Assembly: GCA_002224055.1 (NCBI GenBank)
Contig: AZLU01000086.1
Location: 36,417 to 100,416 of the forward strand
DNA from: Pezizomycotina sp. ARF18
Taxonomy: Eukaryota; Ascomycota
Length of the DNA: 64,000 bases
Direction: 5' to 3'
A program made the position numbers and the translations under genes. The notes below the pieces were generated by a model. That model was not told the DNA's origin and did not search any database. It saw only the letters and a list, made by a program, of their open reading frames with translations. This document shows, piece by piece, positions 37,127 to 48,758 of the stretch (its first letter is position 1; every line of letters begins with the position of its first letter).

Positions 37127-38439
37127 TTATACGGAACGAAGGAAACTTCACGACAACGACGACAAACAACGAAGAGGCAAGAGATACAAACAGGGAGAAC
37201 AGACTAAAACTACTATCTATCAAACAAGGCTGGAAAGCAAACAACTTTTTGAAAAAAAAAAAAAAAAAAAAAAAAGATACCGGAAGGAACAGATATAACT
37301 ACGCTCTACTAACAAAGCAAGACCTTCGGACGGCCACACCCTACTTTCTTCAATGAAAAAGTGGGGCCGAAAAGAAATACGCAAAAGGATTTGGAATATA
37401 CTTAAATAACTATGCCAATAGATATATCGAAAAAAAAAAGGAAGCAGTTATCCAATATCCCATGAAATATTTCCTTCCATACGAAGCGGGTTCTTGAATC
37501 GGCATTTGATCTAATTCTGATTACGCGTATCTAGACACACGTATTTTCTGGAGGCCTTGCCCTCCAAGTTAGCCAACGTCGAACAGGCTTCGCGCACGGC
37601 AGATATGCGAGTGCAGCAGAGACATTATTGCTATTTTTATGAAGGTATTCCTCGTGTTGGATCCGCCCTAAGTGACTCAACATCGCGGATGAGACTCGTA
37701 TTTTGGTAGTTCAATTGAGCGTACCGGTACGTAAATTGGCTTGACCAAGAGGGCTTCCAAAGCCATGCAGAGCGCCTATGGCGGCAATGTGGTGGAAGCC
37801 TCGTTCCTCGTCTCTTGGAATCGGTCCAGACTTCACGATATCCCAAGTAGTTCTGGCCGATTCTTTCACTCTGTTTGTGACCTGGCTGAGGATCGGATAA
37901 TGGGAGGCGCCAGGACGGAAGGGAAAGGATACGTAGCTACAACGGGCATGAATGCTTTTTTGGTATTTGTTATTTTTTATTTTTTATTTTTATTTGTTAT
38001 TTTCCTTTTTCTACAAAATAGACGTAAGATATTAAACGGGATGGATTTTCGGGATTATAAAACCGCGACCGGGAATATACGCAGTATGCGCACGAGAAAA
38101 GGTGAATGCCAACCAGGTGGTTTCCATTTTATTAAATATTATTCCTCAGCCGCGTCATGCACGGTCCACCGCGTCCAATCAGTGCCAGGCGACGGTATTT
38201 TGCAAAGTATCGCGTAACTTGAAGAGTTTTGACGGACTCATAGGCGGCGCACTGTTCTTCTATAAAGCCGAGTCCTCTTGGCCCTTGGCCCACCCTTGTT
38301 CGCAAAGCAAAGCAGATTCTATTCTGTTTATTCGATATCTTCTTTTCCCTGCTTGCCCGTTTCTTCTTCTTACCGTGACCACCGGTACGCCCCGGGAAAA
38401 AGAAGTTTTCAGAGAAACAAAGAAAGAAAGGAGTATCCC
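37127..38439. other. Intergenic, promoter of the long paralogue
   Basis: Includes an A-run (37252-37275), a T-rich tract (37960-38010) and a TATAAAG at 38261, 179 bp before the next ATG. The 158-codon frame at 37741-38217 takes its hydrophobic run from the T-rich tract and is not supported. Confidence 0.45.
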
Positions 38440-40212
38440 ATGAATTCCACCGAATCAGACAGCACCGGTAGGGGAATTGCAGACCCGCGCAGCTCAATGA
38501 TATCCTCAATTTCTTCATCGTCAACATGGTCACGCACGCCCTGACCACGGTCCTCCGGCCGGCTGCTCCGTCTGGACGACGTTGGAACTGATGTTCATCT
38601 CCATCATGATGCCGTGCGCCGGAGTCGTCAGGGCCGCCAAAGCCATCTCCCACGCCGCTATATTTGGGGGCAGCGCCCTAGAGCGGGCAGCGAGAGCAGG
38701 TGCCTCTGCGTTATCACGAGGACGGACGAATGGGAGCAGCTTTACGGGAACCAGAACAAGCCGGAAGGCCAAGTCACCCGCGAGCGGCGGAAAGAGGAAG
38801 CGAAGGGGAGAGACTGGAGAAGGAAGCGAAAAGACTACCACGCCGGTAAGCCAAAGCTCTTAGCGATACTTTCTCCTCTAATAAGTTCTGGTCCAGAAGA
38901 ACCTAGCTACATCCCGAGTCGCACGGTATAGATGATTTAGTAGCAGCACAAGAGTCCCAAACGAATATAAGGGCCTCCCGGCTCTTCACCGCACCGCACC
39001 GCCTGGAAATGCTGAAGACATCGATATATAAGTACGCGATCCATGGGCAGGTCGAGCTGGTCGACGGGTATGGCTGGTCGACGGTATGACATTGTACCGC
39101 TCCCCGTTCGTCGAGGTGGTAGACATCAAGCCGGCAGAATTGAACCCTACCGCGCTCGCGTCGAAAAACAGTCTCGTCAAAGCAGCGTCGCGATCGTGCA
39201 AACGGTGAACGGCGCTATGGCGGTCGCTAGGAGCTCGAAGACTCCAGATTATGATCCACCTGCTTCAGCCAAGGACCCTCCCGAGTGGTACTACTATTCA
39301 GAGGGCTTGTTGGATGCGTACCAGTACCTCGCGTACACCGTCACCGTGATCCCGTTCGTGCTCATGTCGCTGCTCAACCTCATGGCGGCGCTGACGTCGA
39401 GGAGTATTCCAGCGTCTTCCTGGTCGAGAGCAGTGTTTCCGATGAAGCGAGAGCGAACGGCTCTACCATCGTCGGCGCCATCGTAGGGTCAAGGAACGCG
39501 ATCCGACAGAGAAATCCGAGAGCTCTCACCCTTGGACAAAAAAGCCACCCGTATGGCATCGCTTTACAAGGTATTTACTCATCAGGACCAGCACAGTAAC
39601 TAATTCACTCAACGCCCTTTAGATTATTATGTACTTACGCGTTGTTTTTGGAAACTGCTACTAGATCATCAACTCCCATAACCACACCTACTACCGCGCC
39701 GAGGACTGCAAAAGGCTCGGCAACCTGGTGCATCGCCAGGCTAGCCCACGGAGAAACATTTCCTGAAGCTCAGCATCTTCCTTGCGGTCCTGACTCTGCT
39801 CGCTCCATACATCATCATATACCTCATCACAGGTTTTAGCTTAGCAGATTCCAACCCGTCGTACTACACCAAAGGGATGCAAGTCGTGTTCTTCATCTGG
39901 CTGGCCGGCGCACGTGGTCAGCGCCGGCCTCGGGCTGTACAACATGGAGTCATCGAGCGGTTCTTCCACGAGATTAGAGACTTGGCAAGGAAGAGGAGAT
40001 CTGGCCGCACCCGCCTCGAGTGGTTCAAGATGGTCTTCCATAACGTGCTGCAGCTGATCCTTTACAGCGCTATCTGCGTGGGTGTTCTTTGGTGGTATTA
40101 TTACGTCGCGTGGGAGATCTTTGATTTCGGACTCTGTGAGAGGCCTAAGGGAAAGCCAGGCCTACGCCATCTAGTTGATCTCTGGGCCCGGAGAAACGTT
40201 CGGATGAGATAA
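38440..40212 (+). CDS. Full-length member of a conserved multi-TM protein family of unknown function
   Basis: About 540 residues over three exons. The N-terminus reads, after a lost G and a lost C, NCRPAQLNDILNFF, MVTHALTTVLPAG, LELMFISIMMPCAGVVRAAK, HAAIFGG and GALCVITRTDEW. A first intron opens at GTAAGC (38846). The middle contains KYAIHGQVELVDGYG, FVEVVDIKPAEL, SVAIVQTVNGAMAVARS, EWYYYSEGLLDAYQYLAYTV, IPFVLMSLLNLMAAL and SSVFLVESSVSDEA. A second intron (39571-39664) precedes IINSHNHTYYRAED. The end has KHFLKLSIFLAVLTLLAPY, MQVVFFIWLAG and a last helix (LILYSAICVGVLWWYYYVAW), stopping at 40210. This layout (two N-terminal helices, soluble middle, repeated helices) is one I recall from uncharacterised ascomycete proteins. 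At least six frame changes are needed. The gene at 23.8 kb is a shortened paralogue. Confidence 0.75.
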
Positions 40213-40801
40213 CAGATAATCATTAGGATTCCGGATGCATCAATACTTTACTTTATTTTTTTTACTTTTTTTTGTATTCATTTATTTATTTCTATCGATT
40301 AGATAAAAGCTGTAATTAAGCCTGTAATTAGTCAAGTCGTCCAGGATTTCTATATTGGCATTTCTATTTTCTGATATCTGCTTCCATAGACCGTCGAGTA
40401 GAGGTTGGCTCGACTAGCTTCTAGAAACAACCGATCAGCATTTAGACACGGGAAATCATACAAAACTTAACACCAATCGGTTCGCGTGGGGGGAGCCAAC
40501 CCAAGAACAGATTATGAACCATATGCGCGCCCCTTCTTTAAGGCGCTAAGCCCCCACAACTATAACTCTTCTTGAACAATTGTGCTCTCCCATGAATTTA
40601 TAATATGGCCGGACAAGAACGGATACAGGATAGGAATTCGTTATTCTGTTCTTTCTAAAACATACGCAAACGTTACAATCCTACAGGAATCCAAGTCATT
40701 TCGCTCATCACCGGTTCACATTGAAGTCGAGCGGAATGAAGACGTCGAATCGCATCTTGCATCAGGTGGAAAACGGTAGTCCACTTAGAGGATCCGATGA
40801 A
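40213..40801. other. Intergenic
   Basis: T-rich 3' flank (40251-40300) then moderate AT sequence up to the F-box-like gene; no other feature. Confidence 0.5.
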
Positions 40802-42088
40802 ATGCAGATAAGTCGGATAACAATATCCGCCCTGCCGTGCGACATCCTCATCCTCATCCTCGAAGAAGTAACCGATACCGACTCCCTGATATCTTTCGTA
40901 CTAACATGCGCGCGCCATACGCGACGCTTTCAAAATCTGCGAGAGGAAGATCCGTTCTAGTGTCCTGTTCAACTAGACCTGTATCCGCGGGAACGAGAAG
41001 ATAAAGCGGGAAGTCATAGTTCTGTACGAGGCGCAGACCCTCTTGAACCTATCCGACAACGATGGTACCGGCGCAAATACCAAAACCTCCCCGAGTTCGT
41101 CCGCGAGCGTTTCCCTCCCTACGAGGAAAAGGGGGAAGCGGATGACGGGAGTCACTTGCCGTCGATAGCGCCCAGGAGATTACGCATCATTCTTGATCCC
41201 GGAGCCAGAGACCGCCTTTGGAATAATCATATCGTCGCCACACGTCTAGCGGACCGATTCCCTCAAAGCGACTATTGACCGACACTCCGAAGCACCTAAA
41301 GCCATCCCCACCGAGCAAACGCGAAAAACGTCGCGTTCTACTCGGCGTTTACCACTTTTGGATACTTAACATCCTCTTCAGCTCCCTCGATCCACGCACA
41401 GCACCGAAACCCCCTCCACACGCGAAGAAGCTGAAGCAGCCTACCGCAGGGCTAGGAGACGTCAGGCGGCCTATACAGGCACAGGATAGATTTACTCTAT
41501 GGCTTCATGGGTAGTTATCATTCTGGTCCGCTCGCGTGATGAAACAGGTGCAGGACTTTCTATTCGAGGAGCTGGAACCGTACTACCGACCGCCTTCGGC
41601 TTTCACCCCAAACCCAACTTTCAGGTTCCGAATATTGGGCGAAAACCCATTCAAAAGCCTCGTGATATACCGCGAGTCGGATGGCAGCTGGAGAAATTCC
41701 GGCTCGCGGTTTGCGAAGTACTCACGGTCCGGTTACAGTTCGACGGCGTGCTATCTCTCCTATCGCAGGAGCCCGATTCTACGGGCGCAGAAGACATTAT
41801 AGAGCCGTTGGCCTCCAAGTTGGTGCCGACCGAATTCGGAAACCTGTTCATTTTCGGCCGGCACACGATGAAGTCACTATTAGATAACACCAGGTGGCGG
41901 TTCACAGGAGGTACGGACGTACGGGAATGTCCACGCCGAAAAGGATATTTCGCGAGAACTGGGATAGGTTCGAGCCGTCGGGCTGGGAGTGGGCATTCAA
42001 CGAGGAGAAGGTGGATATTCACGCATGCGTGTGGGATGATTGGAAGTTAGAGCAGTGGGGATACCATTTGCCGTATAATCAATCATAA
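40802..42088 (+). CDS. F-box-like protein with C-terminal WDDW motif
   Basis: The N-terminus ITISALPCDILILILEEVTD followed by SLISFVLTC and AIRDAFKICERKI has the F-box pattern that binds SKP1 in SCF E3 ligases. Later blocks in three frames include EVIVLYEAQTLLNLSDND, EELEPYYRPPSAF, FRLAVCEVLTVRLQFDGVLS, DIIEPLASKLVPTEFGNLFI and FRENWDRFEPSGWEWAF. The end is VWDDWKLEQWGYHLP, stop 42086-42088. The WDDW element near the C-terminus is shared with the gene at 54.4-55.7 kb, so both belong to one family. About 430 residues. Internal frame changes are many (for example near 40908, 40975 and 41690), so introns cannot be separated from indels with certainty. The ATG at 40802 is the last before the F-box; an upstream in-frame start is possible. 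Substrate unknown. Confidence 0.6.
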
Positions 42089-43091
42089 GGGCAGGGTTTT
42101 GAAGAACTATCCGAATAAGAACGTGGCAAGAGCGCAGTGTAGTCAACGATGAAATTACTCAGTACGGAAGATATAGCCTTTTTTAGATGTATAATCTATA
42201 TCAAAGTCCACTCGGCGGAGTAGACGTCAAAACTACGAGAATATCTCGGTTTTCTTTCTAAATGATGCGGAAATATCAGTTAACTCTGTATCTTCCATCT
42301 CACACCTCGTCACCGTTCTGGGAATTAAAGTTCTGCGAGTACACGTGATATCCCCAAGCTTCTGAAGAACGACCTTCGGCCTTCCTCATCTCAGCCGCAT
42401 GGCATCCTGTTATCATGTCAAATCTCCTCTTATCGACATCCCACCAGTACTAGCGCTTCTCAGGGCAAAGCTTTGTGATCTTCTGGAGGGAAGAAAGGAA
42501 GAAGCATTTTACGTCTTCGTTGTTCTCGCGTGCTTTCGGTGTGGTAGTATGCAGCCTGCATGCAGGGCAATTGCTTGGAGGTGAACCGCTGATCCCAAAA
42601 GCTTGGCCCCCAACTCTATCGCTAAACGATGTCATTGCCCAATTCTGAATCGTGAAGGGAAAAAGGTAGTGAATAGGTCGATAATGACATGAAGATGCAG
42701 CGATTCAATCATGAGAGCTAAAGGGGTCGCCATAGAGCAAGTTTCACGAAGATACTGACTGATTTGTTTTGTCTGGTGGAATTTTTGAATTTCAAAAAGA
42801 CTGAAAAGCTGTAAACTAATTACAATGGCGAAAAACAAAAACTGTGCTCCCAATGCCGAAAAGAAAGAAAACAAGAACATGGCCTATAGACAATGAATGA
42901 CATGAGAAAAGGAATACGTTTTTTTTTGTATGAACCCTTCGCAGAATGTATGGATATATTTGTTGAAAACAAGGATATAATGAAATGCTTCTCCTCCAAG
43001 CTCTTTCTAGCTTCCACTCAGCTCAGCTCGACTCCACTTCCTCAAGACGACCTGCCATTTACTCCAAACGGCTCGCTGTGGGGCGATCCGC
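42089..43091. other. Intergenic
   Basis: Nothing firmly supported. A 61-codon frame at 42399-42584 (LALLRAKLCDLLEGRKEEAF) looks coding-like and may be a fragment of a further gene of the F-box-like group. Confidence 0.35.
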
Positions 43092-43428
43092 TTAGTAGTA
43101 GTACCAGCTGTTGCGGTGTCCGTCCCAGCGGCGGTTCCAGTACCAGCGACCGTTCCAGTAGTACCTGCCGTTGTGTCCGTAGTGGTTGCGGCCATAGTCG
43201 TCGCGGTCGTGGCCGTAGTTGCCGCCGTAGTTGCCGCCGTAGTTGCTGCCGCCGCCGTAGTAGTCGCGCTTCTCGAGGGAGCCGCGTTGGGCTCGGGAGC
43301 GGGCTCAGGCGCGGGGTAAGCTTCAGGCTCCGGAGCAGGAGCGGGAACAGGCTCGGGTTCGGCGTAAGGAGCCGGAGCGGCGAGGACACCGCAGACGAGG
43401 TAAGAACAGTGACAATGGCGACCTTCAT
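43092..43428 (-). CDS. Secreted Kex2-type precursor with Gly/Asn/Tyr/Trp-rich mature peptide
   Basis: The precursor begins MKVAIVTVLT...GVLAAPAPYAEPEP, a signal peptide followed by an Ala/Pro/Glu-rich pro-region (PVPAPAPEPEAYPAPEPAPE). After it comes LEKR, a classic Kex2 dibasic cleavage site, and then DYYGGGSNYGGNYGGNYG, HDRDDYGRN, GRYYWNGRWYWNRRWDGHRN and SWYYY, stop. The mature part (about 58 residues) is almost only Gly, Asn, Tyr, Trp, Arg, His and Asp, with no Cys. Two or three lost bases break the frame: one after VLTS, and one between the pro-region and LEKR. The intact frames on each side leave little doubt about the design. It resembles the protein at 48.3 kb in layout, in the MKVAI start and in the NGRWY motif. 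Function unknown; Tyr/Trp-rich Cys-free peptides can be structural or adhesive wall components, or effectors. That is inference. Confidence 0.72.
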
Positions 43429-43598
43429 TGTGATCGGTGTGGTTGTTTTTGTTGTTTGTTTGAAAAGGAGGAAAGATGGTTTTTTGTTTGGAGGATTGCT
43501 TTGTATTGTAGATTGTTGATTGAGGATTGTTGTTCTGATTGCTGTGCTGAGTGATGATGATAAAAAAAAGTTCGATTGAGGAGGGAGGAAGGGTGAGG

Positions 43599-43605
43599 TT
43601 TTATA
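43599..43605 (-). promoter_or_regulatory. TATA box of the minus-strand secreted-peptide gene
   Basis: TATAAAA on the minus strand, 171 bp upstream of the ATG at 43428, close to the spacing seen for the related gene at 48305. Confidence 0.5.
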
Positions 43606-46600
43606 GACGAAATGATGAGCTTTGAATTTCGATATTCGAATAGCTTTTGGGCGGTGTCGTGAACAGTAAGTTCAGCGCGATGCGGGTTTACTATCAGCTC
43701 TCACATATTGTTTCCTGTCACCTCTCGATTGTTTGTCGTTAGCTTCATGGGGCTGAAGCTCCGCGTGTGCTCGAGCCCTTGATCTCTCTTGGTATTCACA
43801 AAGAGCAAGAATGTTCTATCATGATAGCCGAGTGTGTAAGATGATAGACAATGTTAACATCTGTCCGTGTGTTGAGAAGACCAAAAGAACAAACGGTGAC
43901 AATTACAAATATGAGCAGTCTCACTCGACGTTGAAGTTCTTTAGTTACCCGCTAAATAAGCTCAGGGCTGAGTCCTGATCTCTTTCATGGTTGTGTTTTC
44001 ACAAGACGACAATGTAGGGCTGGAAAATGGTGCATTTCCTATTTCCAGCCGTAAGAAACTAAACGAAAAACGGCTTAATAAACATTCAACATTCTCTTCG
44101 TTAATTGTCTAAAAATCGTCTAGTTTATCGAGACCTCCATTATTGAATAGCCGGTGACAGCAAAGTCTTAAAAGTCCTGGCAAAGTATTTTTCCAGTCTG
44201 CCATGTATAGAGGGTGACAATGCGTCTGTGCTCACCAGGATGACAGCCGCGATAGTTAGGATGGCAAGGGAAGGAAGACTCAGCCCCAGACAGCGGAATA
44301 TAGTTTGTGAGCAATCGTTAGAAATGAGGGGAAAAGACTGCCCAGAAAAATGCTTAGCCAGGATGCATTTTTAGCACGTTGAGATCGGCTCCCGGAGCAG
44401 CACACTGCTTGTCTCCGATTGGCTAGTCGAGGCAGAATCCCGGTGTGCCTCCCACTAAGAAAATTAGCGGGAGAGTGACAAATACTGCGATTAGCCCATT
44501 CTATTTCTTTCTCGCGAATGCTTGGAGGCCAGAGCGCGGCTGCTATCATTCGTCTCCAAGAACATAACGACAAGGTACCCTCTCGGCTAAGTTATAGTGA
44601 GTGGATACCTGGATTCCATTTCTCGTCTCTCACACCCTCTTAGAAATCCACTTCGCCAATGTTTAGGGCTGAAGGCTGTGAGTGGGGAAAAACGAAATAG
44701 AAAACCGAACAACAAAGGAATCTCTATCCCTGCCATAATTTTTTCTTACATGCGTCTGTCTCTCTTCAGCCTCACCAACTCATTCTTACTTGACATGGCA
44801 TCATCGTGCTCGACTCTTTTACCGTTCTACCGGCCGATTTTCCGGTCTGAAGGGTTCGGCGTATTAGTCAGATCTTTGGTCAGCGTCCCGATGCCGGGAA
44901 GCAGAGCTTCAAATTGAACCGGGAACCGAGCCGGAGCTAGGCTTACCCAGACTGAATGTCTGGGTTCGTCTAGACGCGAATGACCTTTCTCACTATCGAT
45001 ACACTCTTGACCTTAGATACACTCTTGACCTTACCCTTTAGCTCTTTATGGGATATTTTCACTGGCGATTCTACCAACTGACGCACGTGGAGCTCAATAG
45101 TGCCAGACATTCCTGACACCCCCAAAAAAAAACCAACTACAGCATCACCTAAACTACAGCCTCACCTAATCCCGTAAAAATCGGCCAGCGGAACGGTTCA
45201 TTTCCGATGCTTTCGCGCACATTGAGTAGCAAATTCCTTCGCTAAGGCAAGACCTATTTCGCGGTAGTATTCTGGATGGGACTTAGAAACCCGACTCTAA
45301 GGCGTCTTCAGCCTCCAGCTCAGGAGGCTCCATACCTATGTTTCCAACTAATAACATTTACTAAGCACACAGACGGATGTATGTGTTCAGTCTTGATATA
45401 TGATACATCACGTTATGCTTATTTCAGAAAGCATCAGTACATGGTGGATACTATGTCTAGAATATTTGTCTGAGTGGTCTGAGTCGATGATAGCGTGAAG
45501 CTGACTAAAACGAATCTGATATTATTGCGTTGTCCTCCCTGTTAATACCATGTCTGTAGCGCATGTCCTAATACACAAACTTGAAAGACCACTACCTAGG
45601 TCCTAATTTTAGAGCAAAAGAACTTTATCTGCATCGACTGTGTTTATTCTAATAGAACATACTGCTATTGCTACTATTACGAGGATCGGGTTAATGCTAT
45701 TTTCACGTTTTATACTTTTGATGAGAAGTTCATGTTGAAGTCCACCTGGGTATAGTAAAGACGCTTATGATGCAGTACATTTTCCACCCACCTAGGTTCC
45801 GTCAAAAATAAATGGGGGTTTTTTTTTAAGTTTTTTTTTTGGGTCAAAAATTGTTGTATAAGCGCATACGTTAGATACTAGCAGTATCACAATACATACA
45901 CACGACTTGGTCTATGAGTGATATGAACCAGGCAACAGTTGAAAACAGTCGTCCATGATGGAAACACAAGATCACAACTTTGCAAATCTGGTCCTGGTAA
46001 CCTACCTTTGTGAGAGGATTACGTACCCTCACGATTTAGAGGCGAAAACTCCTAGCAATCTCTGGGTAAATCAGTGCTACTGCGATTGCTGGGCGTCGTG
46101 CACATGTGTAATTCTCCCAAGACCCCTTTTTGCACCACAAGGATTTCTTTCCAGGCTCATGGTACTTGAAGCGTAAAAGCCTCATTAAATTATCGCCCAG
46201 ACGGTATTTGTTTCCAGGCCCAATAATATACGTTCAGTCTGATGTAGAGGCTCTGATTCCGCTACGTCCGTCCGTCGAATGAGCTTCTTGCTGATTGACC
46301 CCAACCACCCTCTAAACCCGACAGGCGGTCTATAGCAAGGCCCGATGCCTAAGCACACTGAGCCTGTCATGTTAGGATTCAATGATATGCTCGGTCTAGA
46401 TCAACGCCGCTTCCAATGCATCCTGCTCAAAAAGAAAAGTGAATAAAAAACAACATCTAAATGTAGAAGAAAGCACGGATCCGACACTTCCGAATGATAA
46501 TCCTGAGCTAATAGAGGTGTCTCGCACTGACTGACTCCGGTACCACGTCCTTACATCTGCATCCAAGTTTTCATCGAACGGGGGATAATCCTGTCACCGC

Positions 46601-48131
46601 CGTCTTACTGTTCACTGGACGATCCTTCACATATTGAATATCGTTTTTCTAAATTTGTCCGTTCAGGAACGGAGAACTCAGGGAGGACTTCCCCGATGTC
46701 TCAAAATCCCTCATTGTTGTTTACTTCACCCTCAAGCATTCCGATGTGTTTGATGCTGATAGCTTCGATTCCGCTTGCATCGTAAGATCGCAATCATGAC
46801 GATCCTGTCACTATTCATTTCCTGTTTTTTTCTTTCCATGGCTTTTGTTGTTCCTATAGTTTCTATAATTGTTTGCTTTTATGAAAGCGGACGAACGATT
46901 CCCCCGTAATTCCACGTCTAGCCGTCATAGAAAGCAGGAAAGCCTCGCGGAGTCGGATTTAAGACACTTCAGTGTTATTCTGTCGTGATTGTATCGATTG
47001 TATAATACCGTCGCGAAGGATCGCTTTTTTTTTTTTTTGTATATTATTCGCTTGGATTATTTCTATGGATCCCCTTGTTGTACCAGCAAAACCTTGTTCC
47101 ACTCGCCAAGTTAAGCGGGGAGCATCCTGTTCACGGCACAACAAGGTACCCGGAAACATCCGAGACAAAATTAGGCACGATGTTTTTTTTTCTGGCTATT
47201 TGTTGCAAAACAAGGACGAGATTCAGACGTTGCTTCTGCAGGAAGGCTCCCAGAACTCATAGTAAACTCACGAAAATAGAAACAATTCTGATCGTTGAGT
47301 ACGTCCTGAGCGTTGAACATGCGTCGCGAATCCTTCATTGTGTCTTTCACGCGCGTCGGTTCGTTCGGAAATGAAGGGGAAAACAAGGCTTGGACAAAAT
47401 GTCAAGTAATACTATTGATCGTAATAATACTTTAGAGTGATGAATTTGGAATATACATGACTGAAAAGTCTATATGCCTCTCTTTGCTCCGAGTCCTCCT
47501 GTTAGGCATTCTCTTTCGAATAGTAAGCAGGTATGCACGGTGCCCTGCCACGATTCGATACGGTATAACTTTTCATTTGCTGGCAGCCTCAATGCCGCCC
47601 CTCATAATTATCCTGCTCCGAGACTGCCGACGCCAGATCCGTGGGAAATGGTGTGCTCGTTTAGTCGCTATTTGCACCAAGGATGAGGTTGAAGACTGCA
47701 AGTACAATGCAAATACAGTCTATACTAGTTCCTCTCAAAGAACAATAAAATTGTATACGTAAATAATAGAAGTCTACCATAATTTGATTCCTATTATAGG
47801 ACTAGTCAGTAAGTATAGAGCGGAATTTCTAATAGGTTTCTATTTTCTGTGCGGCGAGTGAGCTAAGCCTGACATTGGCTTAGTCCAGTTCATTGTTTTG
47901 ATTTGCCGGAAGCCGAAAAACATCCCTACCAAGCTACTCTCTTGGAAAACCTCTCCCCAACCACGTCGTCGTACGTGATACAATATCAAATCATTTTGTC
48001 GTAGCTCGCAAATTCGACGTGTACTACATGCGGCGATAGTCGAGAGGCTTGTACTTACAACCCAAAAGGATGATAACTAGTCCAGTATACTGGGAACATC
48101 TATTTCGTGAAGACTCCAGCATAGAGATTTG
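43606..48131. other. Intergenic region between the two secreted-peptide genes
   Basis: About 4.5 kb with no supported gene. It has a tandem 18-bp repeat (GATACACTCTTGACCTTA) at about 44997-45032, T-runs at 45820-45840 and a T17 run at about 47022-47038. The frame at 47457-47762 is hydrophobic in its first half but otherwise unsupported. Confidence 0.4.
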
Positions 48132-48142
48132 TCTATATAATC
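48132..48142 (+). promoter_or_regulatory. TATA box of the plus-strand secreted-peptide gene
   Basis: TCTATATAATC, about 165-170 bp before the ATG at 48305, followed by a CT-rich leader, an arrangement common in strongly expressed fungal genes. Confidence 0.55.
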
Positions 48143-48304
48143 CCCTTCATCCTCCCCTCCTGAAAGATCTTTTTCACTCAGCATCCAGCAACGATCTCAT
48201 CGATCATCTTCTGTCTCCTCCAACAATCTTCCACATCTTCCAAAAAACAAACAATCGTTAAAGCCTTTTCTGCAAAAGCTTACAAAAAACAAAAACCATC
48301 CACA

Positions 48305-48758
48305 ATGAAGGTAGCCATCATCGCTTCCGTCTTCGCTCTCGCTGCCGGCGTCATCGCCGCGCCCGCTCCCATTGCTGAGCCTGAAGCTGCCCCAGCTCCC
48401 GCTCCGGTCGCTGAACCGGTCGCCGTTGCCGAGCCTGTAGCCGTTGCCGAGCCCGTCGCTGAAATCGAGGCCCGCGGCCGCGGCCGCTACTACCACAACA
48501 ACAGGTACTGGAACTACTACTGGAACGGTGACTACTATGATTACTACTGGAATGGTAACTACTGGAGGTACAGGTGAACGACGACTACTACAACTACCAT
48601 GACGGTAACAACTACTGGAAGTACAGGTGGAACGACGATTATTACAATTACCACGATGGCACAACTACTGGAGGTACAGGTGGAACAACAACTATTACAA
48701 CTGGTACCACGGTGGCAAGTACTACAGGCACTACAACAACGGTCGCTGGTACAACTAA
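48305..48758 (+). CDS. Secreted repeat protein, Tyr/Trp/Asn-rich, with Ala/Pro/Glu pro-region
   Basis: The precursor starts MKVAIIASVFALAAGVIAAP (signal peptide) and continues with an Ala/Pro/Glu/Val pro-region containing three EPVA-type repeats. EIEARGRGR follows, a basic processing-type sequence, and then the mature chain YYHNNRYWNYYWNGDYYDYY. Next come three tandem copies of an 18-residue unit (NYWRYRWNDDYYNYHDGN and variants) and an end HYNNGRWYN, stop at 48756-48758. A single lost G at about 48576 makes an apparent early stop at 48575-48577, and a second loss near 48662 shifts the frame again. With both allowed, the repeats line up exactly. No Cys is present. About 152 residues. The layout matches the gene at 43.1 kb (minus). 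The family is not one I recognise. Confidence 0.75.
48557..48718 (+). repeat. Three tandem 54-bp coding repeats
   Basis: Units begin at 48557, 48610 and 48663 with AACTACTGG. Each encodes about 18 residues. The observed lengths of 53, 53 and 54 bp fit one base lost in each of the first two units. Confidence 0.8.

Noticed and set aside
37741-38217. 158-codon frame with a membrane-like segment
   Set aside because: The hydrophobic run comes from a T-rich tract; no homology or splice support.
43116-43319. Val/Ala-rich plus-strand frame of 67 codons
   Set aside because: It is the complement of the Tyr/Asn-codon repeats in the minus-strand secreted-peptide gene.
48197-48664. Minus-strand frame of 155 codons over the secreted repeat gene
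   Set aside because: It is the antisense of the coding strand, which has a signal peptide, TATA box and repeats.
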